From Limisphaerales bacterium (GTDB lineage Bacteria; Verrucomicrobiota; Verrucomicrobiia; Limisphaerales; UBA8199), in assembly GCA_025356925.1 (NCBI GenBank), contig JANXQE010000630.1:1-7709 (forward strand): a DNA stretch of 7,709 bases, given 5' to 3'. Position 1 is the stretch's first letter, and each line of letters starts with the position of its first letter. Positions 1 through 6,223 of this stretch are shown piece after piece. Under the pieces are notes generated by a model. It did not search any database. It worked only from the letters and a program-made list of their open reading frames with translations, and was not told where the DNA came from. Position numbers and translations under genes: made by a program.

Positions 1-1
1 A

Positions 2-1399
2 GCGCTTCCGACTGTTCAGCACGGTCTGGCTCGCCGTTTTGGTTTGCTTCAGGCCACTGCGCTGAACATGTCCAACATGATCGGAATCGGGCCATTCATA
101 ACCATTCCGGTGTTGATGGCGGCGATGGGCGGCCCGCAGGCGATGCTCGGCTGGGTAGTAGGTCTGGTGATCGCCTGCGGCGATGGGTTGATCTGGAGTG
201 AGCTGGGCGCCGCGATGCCAGGTTCCGGGGGCAGCTACCTTTACCTGCGAGACGGTTTCGGTCGTCAAACGCTCGGCCGCGCGATGGCGTTTCTCTTCAT
301 CTGGCAATTCCTACTGAGTGGCCCCTTGGAGATCGCGTCGGGCTATATTGGGTTTGCGCAATATGCCCGCTTTCTTTGGCCGGCCATGACCGAGCCTCAG
401 GGGCGGCTGGTGATGGCTGGAGTCGGCATCCTCATCGTGGCGCTGCTCTACCGAAGAATCACCGCCATTGGGCGAATCACCGTGGCTCTATGGATCGGCA
501 CGTTGCTCACCGTGGGCGTCGTCATTGTTACCGGCCCATTCCATTTCAATCCCAAGCTGGCCTTTGACTTTCCGCCTCACGCTTTCCGTTTCTCGCTTGG
601 CTTCCTAATGGGTTTGGGCCAAGCCTCGCGAGTGGGAGTCTACGATTACCTCGGGTACTACAACATCTGCTATATCGGGGACGAGGTGAAGGATCCTGGT
701 CGCGTAATCCCTCGCTCGATTATCATCAGCCTGATCGCGGTCGTAGTAATCTACATCACGATCAACCTCGCGCTTATCGGTGTGGTCCCCTGGCGGGAGT
801 TTGTGCCGGCCGTGGGGCAAGCCCTGCCCGATCCGCCGCCGCCGGTTGTCTCCTGGTATATTCAGAAGCTGTATGGGAGCGGAGCCGCCAAAGGGTTTAC
901 GGTGATGGTGCTCTGGACCGCTTTCGCCAGTTGTTTCAGCTTGTTGCTCGGGTACTCGCGCATTCCGTACGCGGCCGCTCGGGACGGGAACTTCTTCAGC
1001 GTATTCGGGCGCATTCATCCGCGGAAGGATTTCCCTCATGTCTCGCTGCTGTTCGTGGGCGCGCTCTCGATTGCCTGCAGTTTGTTGCCCTTAATGACGG
1101 TCATTGATGCGCTATTGACCACTCGAATCGTCGTTCAGTTTATCGGGCAAATCGCGGCGGTGGTCTGGCTGCGACGTCGTTCGCCGGAGTTGGCTCGCCC
1201 GTTTCGAATTTGGCTTTATCCAGTGCCTGTTTTCATCGCGTTAACCGGTTGGATATTTCTGTTGATCACGACCGACAAAGCGACGCTGGCCTACGCTGCA
1301 CTCGCCCTGGTCGCCGGCGTGATCTTTTTCCTCGTCTGGTCGCGCTGGACCCACCGCTGGCCGTTCGATCCGGGGCCCGGACATTCCGGTCCACCGTGA
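2..1399 (+). CDS. APC-superfamily amino acid permease, 5'-truncated by window edge
   Basis: Polytopic inner-membrane transporter of the amino acid/polyamine/organocation superfamily, expected to import an amino acid or related amine by proton symport or exchange. The first possible start in the window is a TTG at 44, but the frame stays open to position 2, reading ALPTVQHGLARRFGLLQATA. That stretch resembles the cytoplasmic N-terminus before TM1 of APC carriers, so the true start lies outside the window. TM1 carries MIGIGPFI, a variant of the family's G-x-G substrate-backbone motif. The loop IGDEVKDPGRVIPRSI (about residues 212-227 counted from the TTG) is the conserved E-V-K-x-P-x-R-x-I-P-R signature. 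Roughly a dozen hydrophobic segments follow the usual pattern, ending in a short charged tail. The visible 466 codons are close to full length. The substrate cannot be assigned. No link to the sugar genes downstream is evident, and transcription converges on the minus-strand operon. Confidence 0.9.
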   Translation, partial: ALPTVQHGLARRFGLLQATALNMSNMIGIGPFITIPVLMAAMGGPQAMLGWVVGLVIACGDGLIWSELGAAMPGSGGSYLYLRDGFGRQTLGRAMAFLFIWQFLLSGPLEIASGYIGFAQYARFLWPAMTEPQGRLVMAGVGILIVALLYRRITAIGRITVALWIGTLLTVGVVIVTGPFHFNPKLAFDFPPHAFRFSLGFLMGLGQASRVGVYDYLGYYNICYIGDEVKDPGRVIPRSIIISLIAVVVIYITINLALIGVVPWREFVPAVGQALPDPPPPVVSWYIQKLYGSGAAKGFTVMVLWTAFASCFSLLLGYSRIPYAAARDGNFFSVFGRIHPRKDFPHVSLLFVGALSIACSLLPLMTVIDALLTTRIVVQFIGQIAAVVWLRRRSPELARPFRIWLYPVPVFIALTGWIFLLITTDKATLAYAALALVAGVIFFLVWSRWTHRWPFDPGPGHSGPP

Positions 1400-1438
1400 T
1401 CGAGAGATCCCGGCATTTCCTTCGCGGCCTTCGTGCCG

Positions 1439-1530
1439 TCTCCATGAACCGCGAACGGAAAGTCCGCCCTCACCCCGGCCCTCTCCCCCGAGGAGAGGGA
1501 GAAGCGTTTTGGCACATTCGTCGTTCATGG
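1439..1530. repeat. Intergenic repeat module 1: ccatgaac/gttcatgg ends around a C-rich palindrome
   Basis: The segment is bounded by ccatgaac (1442-1449) and its exact reverse complement gttcatgg (1523-1530). Inside lies a C-rich run with a perfect 8-bp stem, ccctctcc (1479-1486) with ggagaggg (1492-1499), around a 5-nt loop. The left boundary tctccatgaaccg (1439-1451) recurs exactly at 1562-1574 in the next module. The C-rich core resembles dispersed 'CTCACCCC-GGCCCTCTCCC' repeats that I recall from many bacterial genomes; that resemblance was not checked. The hairpin lies 80 bp past the permease stop and could also end transcription or protect RNA ends, but it has no T-run. Confidence 0.7.
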
Positions 1531-1540
1531 TCCCAATGCA

Positions 1541-1716
1541 TGCGCGAATGCGACCGGAGGCTCTCCATGAACCGGGCTAGTAATGCCGAAGGTTCTGGAG
1601 TGCGCCAATGCTGTGGGGCTTTGCTGGGGCACCGAAAGCGGCGCAGGACCGCCGCACTCCAAGACGCTGTCGCGGCTGACTTGGCCTCTGTCCGGTTCAT
1701 GGTCGCATTGCTCGCG
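1541..1716. repeat. Intergenic repeat module 2: nested inverted repeats overlapping a gene 3' end
   Basis: A perfect 11-bp inverted repeat, ccatgaaccgg (1565-1575) with ccggttcatgg (1692-1702), encloses an inner pair, tggagtgcg (1596-1604) with cgcactcca (1653-1661). Within that pair, gcttt (1618-1622) faces aaagc (1635-1639). Outside the 11-bp arms, aatgcga (1547-1553) faces tcgcatt (1703-1709). The left side carries about 9 extra bases between these two outer blocks, so the pairing is offset. The layout suggests a REP- or MITE-like dispersed element without coding capacity. Its right arm runs into the last codons and the stop of the minus-strand propeller gene. Confidence 0.68.
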
Positions 1717-3085
1717 GACGCACCTCCAGGCACTTCATCTCGTGCTGGTCCCGGACAATTAGCCTTCCATCCGAAAGCGCCATGGGCGCCCAAACCTTTC
1801 CATCCCGGGCGTTGAGCACAGTTGATTTTGCCATCAGCTTCGGCCCGCTGTCGGACAGTTCGAAGAGATTCAACTCACCCGTTTTACCGTGCATGACGAA
1901 TGCCATCCCGTCCGCAATCAGAAATGCTCCCGAGTCAAACTCCAGCTCCGGGCCCGTTTGCCACACCGGTTCGCCATCGGGCCGCAAGCACACCAGGCCC
2001 GTGTGGGTGCCGCGATGTTCTTTGAAGCTGGTGACGTAAATTCGATCTCGATAGAAAACCGGCGAGTGAATATGGGCCGCCACCGTGCGCGTATGAAAAA
2101 CCAGCCGGGTTTCCCATTTTGCCGTGGAATGGCTGACCTGCAGAACCAGGCACCCCAGGCCATAGCCGCCGGTTATAAATAGCTCGTCGTTGGCAATGCG
2201 CACAGGCTCGGCGATTGGGATTTTGTCCGGCGCCGGCGTTTGGTTGGTCCAAAGGATTTGGCCGGTGCCGGGATGGATCGAGGAAATGATGGCGGGCGGA
2301 GCATCGGCTGGTGATTTTTCCGGATCACTGGGCTGGGCGAGCATGATGACCTGGTCAACGCCGCAGAGGGTCGTCAGGTAGGGGCTCACGTGGCTGTACC
2401 AATTCCGGCCGATATACCCTGAGTTCCACCGTATTTTTCCAGTCGATTTCTCGTAAGCCACCAGGCCGGTCTTGTGGGTCTGGGGGGCAACGATGACCGT
2501 GTCACGGTAGAGCAGCGGGGCCTGGGTCATCCCCCACATCGGGAGCTGAGCGCGGGCCAGGCTTTCCTGGCGGTTCGTAGGAGCCTGTTGCGTATCGACG
2601 CCTGCTTCCTTGAAGTCTTCAACCAGGTGTCTCGTCCAGAGAGTTTTATGCCGCTTTCGATCAACGCAGTGCAAGTGCCCGAAAGGGCCCACCGTAAAAA
2701 CGTATTGGTCCTCGACGGTGGGAACATTACGCGAGCCATTGTAGGGAAGGGAGCCTGGAGCATCGTAGGGCAGCCGCCACAACTCGCGACCAGTGTTCAA
2801 CGCCAGGCAACGGAGGACGTCTTGCTGGTTCCCCAGACGGTCGAGCAAGAAGACCTGGCCTCCATAAATTGCCGCGCCCGCGAACCCTTCGGCCACATCA
2901 ACGGTCCACAGCACACGTGGCCCCTCAATCGGCCAACTGCGAGCCAGATTTGTTTCCGACGAAACCCAGGTCGCGTCCGGTCCGCCCAACCTCGGCCAAT
3001 CGCCAGCCCGCGCCGACAAACCAGACAACCCAAGCGCAAGACTGACGAAAATGCTGTAGCTCTGGTGCGGTCGGCTAGCTCTCAC
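1697..3085 (-). CDS. Secreted PQQ-like beta-propeller repeat protein
   Basis: A 462-residue exported protein of the PQQ-like (BamB/quinoprotein-type) propeller superfamily. Residues 1-27 form a Sec-type signal peptide: basic start MRASRPHQ, hydrophobic stretch IFVSLALGLSGL, likely cleavage after A-R-A at 27. The mature part opens with GDWPRLGGPDATWVS, like the D-W-P-x-x-R-G-P opening common in planctomycete and verrucomicrobial propellers. At least five blade motifs of the A-x-D/N-x-x-T-G-x-x-x-W type are visible: CLALNTGRELWR (~93-104), HCVDRKRHKTLW (~139-150), VAYEKSTGKIRW (~209-220), SSIHPGTGQILW and VCLRPDGEPVW. No residues prove PQQ binding, so a scaffold or binding role is as likely as dehydrogenase activity. 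The GTG start overlaps the SDR stop by 4 bp (GTGA), which implies translational coupling as the last gene of the operon. The stop lies inside a repeat arm (1692-1702), so the final residues may be repeat-derived. Confidence 0.88.
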   Translation of the reverse strand: MRASRPHQSYSIFVSLALGLSGLSARAGDWPRLGGPDATWVSSETNLARSWPIEGPRVLWTVDVAEGFAGAAIYGGQVFLLDRLGNQQDVLRCLALNTGRELWRLPYDAPGSLPYNGSRNVPTVEDQYVFTVGPFGHLHCVDRKRHKTLWTRHLVEDFKEAGVDTQQAPTNRQESLARAQLPMWGMTQAPLLYRDTVIVAPQTHKTGLVAYEKSTGKIRWNSGYIGRNWYSHVSPYLTTLCGVDQVIMLAQPSDPEKSPADAPPAIISSIHPGTGQILWTNQTPAPDKIPIAEPVRIANDELFITGGYGLGCLVLQVSHSTAKWETRLVFHTRTVAAHIHSPVFYRDRIYVTSFKEHRGTHTGLVCLRPDGEPVWQTGPELEFDSGAFLIADGMAFVMHGKTGELNLFELSDSGPKLMAKSTVLNARDGKVWAPMALSDGRLIVRDQHEMKCLEVRPRAMRP

Positions 3086-3873
3086 TTTTTCTTTGGCAAT
3101 GCGCGAGTTGCCCCCGTTGAAATACCTCCGTCCACCAAAAGCGTTTGCCCGGTGACATATTCACTGGCATCCGAGGCCAGGAAAACGACTGCTCCGTCGA
3201 GGTCTTGTGGTTGTCCGGGGCGTTTGAGCGGAATCCGATCGCAGAGATAGTCTACCCATTCTTTGTTTTCGTACATTACCGCGTTTTGAGCCGTTTTGAA
3301 CCAGCCGGGCGCCAGGCAGTTGACGGTGATCCCGTGAACTCCCCAATCATCGGCCAAGCTCATGGTCAACTGTTTCACCCCGCCACGGCTGGCCCCGTAG
3401 GGTCCGAGTCCAGCGTATCCGGCAACGCAAGTGACGGAGCCGATGTTAATGATCCGTCCATATTGTTTTGTGATCATGTGCCGTGCGACAGACTGAGAAA
3501 CGAAGAAGGTTCCGCGCAAATTCGTGTCCAGGATCAGGTTCCAGTCATCCCAGGTAACTTCCGCAGCCGGTTTGCGAACATTGCAACCCGCATTGTTCAC
3601 GAGGATATCGATCTTGCCATAATGCCCGATGGCTGCTTCCACCATGCTCAGGATGCTTTCGTGCTGGCGCACATCGAGTGCGAGTGGCAGCGCCTTGCGG
3701 CCTAACGATTCGACCTGCGCTTGAAAGCCTTTCAAGGTGCCCGGGTCGCGACTGGTAATCACCAAATCCGCGCCCGCCCGCGCCAATGCGCGCCCCAGGT
3801 ATTGCCCCAATCCCCTGCTAGTGCCGGTGACAACCGCGACTTTGCCCGTCAAATCGAAGCAATTTGTTCCCAT
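3082..3873 (-). CDS. SDR-family oxidoreductase, gluconate 5-dehydrogenase-like
   Basis: A 263-residue classical short-chain dehydrogenase/reductase, cytoplasmic, expected to interconvert a hydroxyl and a keto group on a sugar acid or similar compound with NAD(P). Landmarks in order: the cofactor loop TGTSRGLG (16-23), the D-V after the fourth strand (67-68), NNAG (93-96), active-site Asn118 in DTNLRG, Ser146 in INIGS, Tyr159, the P-G pair at 189-190, and the C-terminal G-Q-T-L-L-V-D-G-G signature (242-250). The catalytic YxxxK motif reads Y-G-A-S-R, so Arg163 stands where the catalytic Lys is expected; the codon on the coding strand is CGT. All other family landmarks are intact. The ATG start is 45 bp past the stop of the upstream dehydrogenase gene, with only a weak GCGAG-like ribosome site. 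Its stop overlaps the propeller start. The exact substrate is uncertain; gluconate/2-deoxygluconate-type dehydrogenases are the best guess from overall appearance. Confidence 0.92.
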   Translation of the reverse strand: MGTNCFDLTGKVAVVTGTSRGLGQYLGRALARAGADLVITSRDPGTLKGFQAQVESLGRKALPLALDVRQHESILSMVEAAIGHYGKIDILVNNAGCNVRKPAAEVTWDDWNLILDTNLRGTFFVSQSVARHMITKQYGRIINIGSVTCVAGYAGLGPYGASRGGVKQLTMSLADDWGVHGITVNCLAPGWFKTAQNAVMYENKEWVDYLCDRIPLKRPGQPQDLDGAVVFLASDASEYVTGQTLLVDGGISTGATRALPKKK

Positions 3874-3918
3874 GAAACAGTCTCGCTCGCTAAAGGTTAA
3901 GTGCGAAAATCAAAAAAC

Positions 3919-4950
3919 TCACGGCTTAAGAACTACCTTCAACAGGCCCGGTTCTTTGCGGTAGAGGCGCTCGAACCATTCCGCTCCCTGTGCCAACGGT
4001 GCGGTGGCACTGATGAGGGGTTCGGCCTTCAGGTCGCCGCGCGCCAGCATGTCCAGGCAGGCGGGATATTCTCCCCGGGATGCGCAAGAGCCATGAATGG
4101 CCAATTCACGCGTGACGGCGACCTGCAGAGGGAACTCGATTTTGGGCGCTACGTTTCCGACCAGGGTCGCCGAACCACCCTTGCGCAGGCACCTTACCGA
4201 GAGGTCGACGGTGGCGGTCATCCCCACGGCTTCAAATGAAACATCCGCGCCGCGGCCGTTTGTTAGCCCGTTGATGGCCGCCACCCCATTTTCGGTCCCG
4301 GAATTGATGGCATGAGTTGCGCCGAGCTTGGCTGCGGTCGCCAGGCGGTCATCCGCGATATCCAGGACAATGAGCTTTCCACAGCCGGTATGGCTTAATG
4401 CCTGGACCAGAGCCAGCCCGATCATGCCCGCGCCCACGACCACTACCGTGTCATTTAACGCCGGCGGCGAACGCCGGACCGCGTGCAGAGCAATCGCAAA
4501 AGGCTCAACCATCGCCGCATGCTCGAAGGGTAGGCTTTCGGGTACGCGATAAAGGATCCGCGGCGGCACCGTGACGAACTCCGCGAACGCTCCGTGCTGG
4601 CGATAATCCTCGCAAGACACCCCCAGGACCCGGCGGCGGTCACATAGATTGACCTTGCCCGCCCGGCAATAATCGCATTCTCCACAATAAATCGTCGAAT
4701 CGAACGTGACGCGATCACCCACGGCCCAGCCGGTGACGCCTTTTCCGGTCTCGGCAATAACGCCGGCCGCTTCATGGCCCATGATGATTGGTGGCCGTCG
4801 CCGTCCCGTGCTGCCGTCCATGCCGTGCACGTCGCTGCCACAGATCCCGCATGCTTTAACCGATACCAAGACATCCTGCGGGTGCACTTCGGGGTCCGGT
4901 ACCTCTTCGAACCTGAACCGCTTGTACTCTTTAAGAACCAGTGCTTTCAT
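3919..4950 (-). CDS. Zinc-dependent medium-chain polyol/sugar dehydrogenase
   Basis: A 343-residue medium-chain alcohol dehydrogenase of the sorbitol/galactitol-phosphate/threonine dehydrogenase type, expected to oxidise a polyol or sugar hydroxyl with NAD. Visible landmarks are the catalytic zinc ligands Cys37 (in ACGICGSD), His59-Glu60 (GHE) and Glu149 (VEPFAIALH), and four structural-zinc cysteines at 89, 92, 95 and 103 with the canonical spacing. The Rossmann motif GAGMIG is at 173-178, and Asp197 at the end of the second strand favours NAD over NADP. The length is normal for the family and all ligands are present, so the enzyme should be active. The ATG start fits the family N-terminus MKALVLKEY; no clear Shine-Dalgarno precedes it. 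It appears to be the first gene of a minus-strand operon with the SDR 45 bp downstream. The pairing suggests successive oxidation and reduction of one carbohydrate. GatD-like and sorbitol-dehydrogenase-like assignments cannot be separated by eye. Confidence 0.93.
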   Translation of the reverse strand: MKALVLKEYKRFRFEEVPDPEVHPQDVLVSVKACGICGSDVHGMDGSTGRRRPPIIMGHEAAGVIAETGKGVTGWAVGDRVTFDSTIYCGECDYCRAGKVNLCDRRRVLGVSCEDYRQHGAFAEFVTVPPRILYRVPESLPFEHAAMVEPFAIALHAVRRSPPALNDTVVVVGAGMIGLALVQALSHTGCGKLIVLDIADDRLATAAKLGATHAINSGTENGVAAINGLTNGRGADVSFEAVGMTATVDLSVRCLRKGGSATLVGNVAPKIEFPLQVAVTRELAIHGSCASRGEYPACLDMLARGDLKAEPLISATAPLAQGAEWFERLYRKEPGLLKVVLKP

Positions 4951-4984
4951 TGCCGCCGTTACTCAATCATGGTTGTCCGACGAT

Positions 4985-5040
4985 GGACAGCGAGAAATGA
5001 GACGGGATTGCGCGGCGAAGCCTGGCAAAGCCGCAAAAAG
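4985..5040. repeat. Probable remnant of a dispersed intergenic repeat
   Basis: Just upstream of the zinc dehydrogenase gene the text gcggcgaagcctggcaaag (5012-5030), followed by ccgcaaaaag (5031-5040), reads on the minus strand as a C/T/G-rich phrase of the 'cttcgcggccttcgtg' type. A similar phrase, ccttcgcggccttcgtgcc (1419-1437), occurs in the gap after the permease. Such phrases are familiar as filler in verrucomicrobial intergenic DNA; this is recollection only. No gene is seen here, and any promoter of the minus-strand operon must lie in or next to this stretch. Confidence 0.35.
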
Positions 5041-5044
5041 ATTG

Positions 5045-5179
5045 AACCGCTAATCTTCACTAATGGACGCTGAGGAGATGAGACTGAAGCAAACGAGGGC
5101 GGGAGCAAGCAGACTCCTTCGTTTCCTTTTGTGAATTCCTTTCCTTTTCATCAGCGGTTATGAGCGAAGATTAGCGGTT
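5045..5179. repeat. Large imperfect palindrome with three 10-nt units per arm, between divergent operons
   Basis: The arms are 5045-5073 and 5151-5179. The outer 14 bp are perfect (aaccgctaatcttc against gaagattagcggtt), and 24 of 29 positions pair overall. Each arm can be read as three consecutive 10-nt units. On the right these are atcagcggtt, atgagcgaag and attagcggtt (5150-5179, consensus ATNAGCGNNN). On the left are their degenerate complements (5045-5074). Inside, a purine-rich half faces a pyrimidine-rich half, and aaacga (5091-5096) can pair with tcgttt (5119-5124). The element fills most of the gap between the two divergent operons. It could be a dispersed repeat, a cruciform or a helically phased protein-binding site. 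Confidence 0.7.
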
Positions 5180-5226
5180 TTTGGTGATTTGATTCTAGCC
5201 GTTTCATCCCCGCAACTTTCTGGACG

Positions 5227-5270
5227 GATGCGCTCGCGCATCTTCCGCGCTTGTTTTCCGCCAGCGGAAA
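5227..5270 (+). promoter_or_regulatory. Two small hairpins in the leader of the hydroxypyruvate-isomerase-like gene
   Basis: gatgcg (5227-5232) pairs with cgcatc (5237-5242) around a ctcg loop, and tttccg (5255-5260) pairs with cggaaa (5265-5270) around a ccag loop. Both are perfect 6-bp stems with 4-nt loops, and the second ends 14 nt before the preferred ATG at 5285. They lie where a ribosome site would be expected, and none is obvious otherwise. A role in translation control is inference; they could be chance or repeat debris. Confidence 0.35.
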
Positions 5271-5284
5271 CCTATGCTCGCCTT

Positions 5285-6169
5285 ATGAAACTTAGTTACT
5301 CTCTTCCTCTTCGACGCCGGGGATTCCTCGCCACACTCGGAAGCCTCACCGCGTTTTCGATCGTGAGTGGCAGTGCCCCGACGGCGTCCGCCGAACCTCG
5401 CAAAGGACGGCTCAAGCAGGGGCTCTGCCTGGGTGTCTTTAGTGGAGCCAAGCTCGATATGGAGGGGAAGTGCCGCGAGGCGGCGCGCCTCGGGGCTTAC
5501 GGCATCGACCTGGTCGGCCCCAATGATTTTCCCGTGCTTAAGAAGTACGGACTAGTGCCGACCATGATTCCCGGTGGCACCGGCATCCAGAGCGGCATCA
5601 ACGACAAAAAAAATCACGCAGAGATGAGCCGCAAAATGGAAGAGAGCATCAAAGCGGCCGCCGCAGCTGGCGCACCGAACGTGATTGCGCTGGCCGGGGA
5701 TCGCAAGGGTATCTCCGACGAAGAAGGCCTGGATAACACCGTGTTGTTCTTGAATAACATCAAGAAAGTCGCCGAGGACAACGGCGTAACGGTGTGCATG
5801 GAATTGCTCAACAGCAAAGTGGATCACCCGGGCTACATGTGCGATCACACCGTTTGGGGTGTGGAAGCTTGCAAAAGGGTCAACTCGCCGAAGGTCAAGC
5901 TGCTCTATGACATTTATCATATGCAAATCATGGAGGGGGACATCATCCGCACGATCAAAAAGAACCTGCAATACATCGGCCATTTCCATACTGCCGGAAA
6001 CCCTGGACGCCATCAGTTCGATGACACGCAGGAGATGAACTACACCGGGATTTGTAAAGGCATTGCCGATGCCGGATACCAGGGCTGCCTGTCGCACGAG
6101 TACAACCCGTCCAAAGACAAGGATGCCCTGGCGACTTTGGACGCGATGATGCGCTTATGCGAGGTTTGA
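5285..6169 (+). CDS. Tat-exported hydroxypyruvate isomerase-like TIM-barrel protein
   Basis: A 294-residue xylose-isomerase-like TIM barrel (PF01261 type), closest by eye to hydroxypyruvate isomerase. The frame is open from a TTG at 5189, but the ATG at 5285 is preferred because it places a Tat signal at the N-terminus: LRRRGFLA (9-16), a hydrophobic stretch, and likely cleavage after A-S-A at about residue 36. Probable metal and catalytic residues are Glu173 (VCMELLNS), Asp209 and His212 (LLYDIYHMQ), His235 and Arg242 (IGHFHTAGNPGRHQ) and Glu272 (SHEYNP). The phrases DIYHMQ and NPGRHQ are close to those of Hyi enzymes. Known Hyi proteins are cytoplasmic, so export suggests a different substrate, perhaps an extracellular sugar or keto-sugar. 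It is the first gene of a plus-strand pair, diverging from the dehydrogenase operon across a large palindrome. Activity on hydroxypyruvate is not established. Confidence 0.85.
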   Translation: MKLSYSLPLRRRGFLATLGSLTAFSIVSGSAPTASAEPRKGRLKQGLCLGVFSGAKLDMEGKCREAARLGAYGIDLVGPNDFPVLKKYGLVPTMIPGGTGIQSGINDKKNHAEMSRKMEESIKAAAAAGAPNVIALAGDRKGISDEEGLDNTVLFLNNIKKVAEDNGVTVCMELLNSKVDHPGYMCDHTVWGVEACKRVNSPKVKLLYDIYHMQIMEGDIIRTIKKNLQYIGHFHTAGNPGRHQFDDTQEMNYTGICKGIADAGYQGCLSHEYNPSKDKDALATLDAMMRLCEV

Positions 6170-6223
6170 GGCGGGCTGAAGATTTGTAAAACCGTGGAAT
6201 TTAAACCGCAGAATACCTGGGTT

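Noticed and set aside
605..1039. Minus-strand open frame of 144 codons inside the permease
   Set aside because: Arg/Asp/Pro-rich translation typical of a shadow frame, with the permease reading unbroken on the other strand.
44..1399. Treating the permease as complete from the TTG at 44
   Set aside because: Typical family N-terminal residues continue in frame upstream to the window edge, so this start would cut into the N-terminus just before TM1.
1595..1661. Possible tRNA or small structured RNA gene because of nested stems
   Set aside because: No cloverleaf, T-loop or CCA pattern can be drawn. The symmetry is that of an inverted-repeat element.
1439..1716. Possible CRISPR-like or tandem repeat array
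   Set aside because: Only one direct repeat pair (13 bp) exists, and the remaining copies are inverted. There is no regular spacer length and no cas gene.
1210..1815. Plus-strand open frame of about 200 codons across the permease end and the repeats
   Set aside because: It overlaps the real permease in another frame, then runs through palindromic repeat DNA and antisense to the propeller. Its composition is Arg/Pro/His-rich and it has no recognisable domain.
2474..3250. Plus-strand open frame of 258 codons antisense to the propeller and SDR genes
   Set aside because: Long antisense frames are common in GC-rich genes. It has no domain signature, while the opposite strand has clear families.
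5189..5284. N-terminal extension of the first isomerase from a TTG at 5189
   Set aside because: It would bury the Tat signal 40 residues inside the protein, and the added residues look non-conserved. The ATG at 5285 gives a proper signal peptide.
5552..6097. Minus-strand open frame of 181 codons inside the hydroxypyruvate isomerase-like gene
   Set aside because: It is a shadow of a strongly supported family member and contains no motif.
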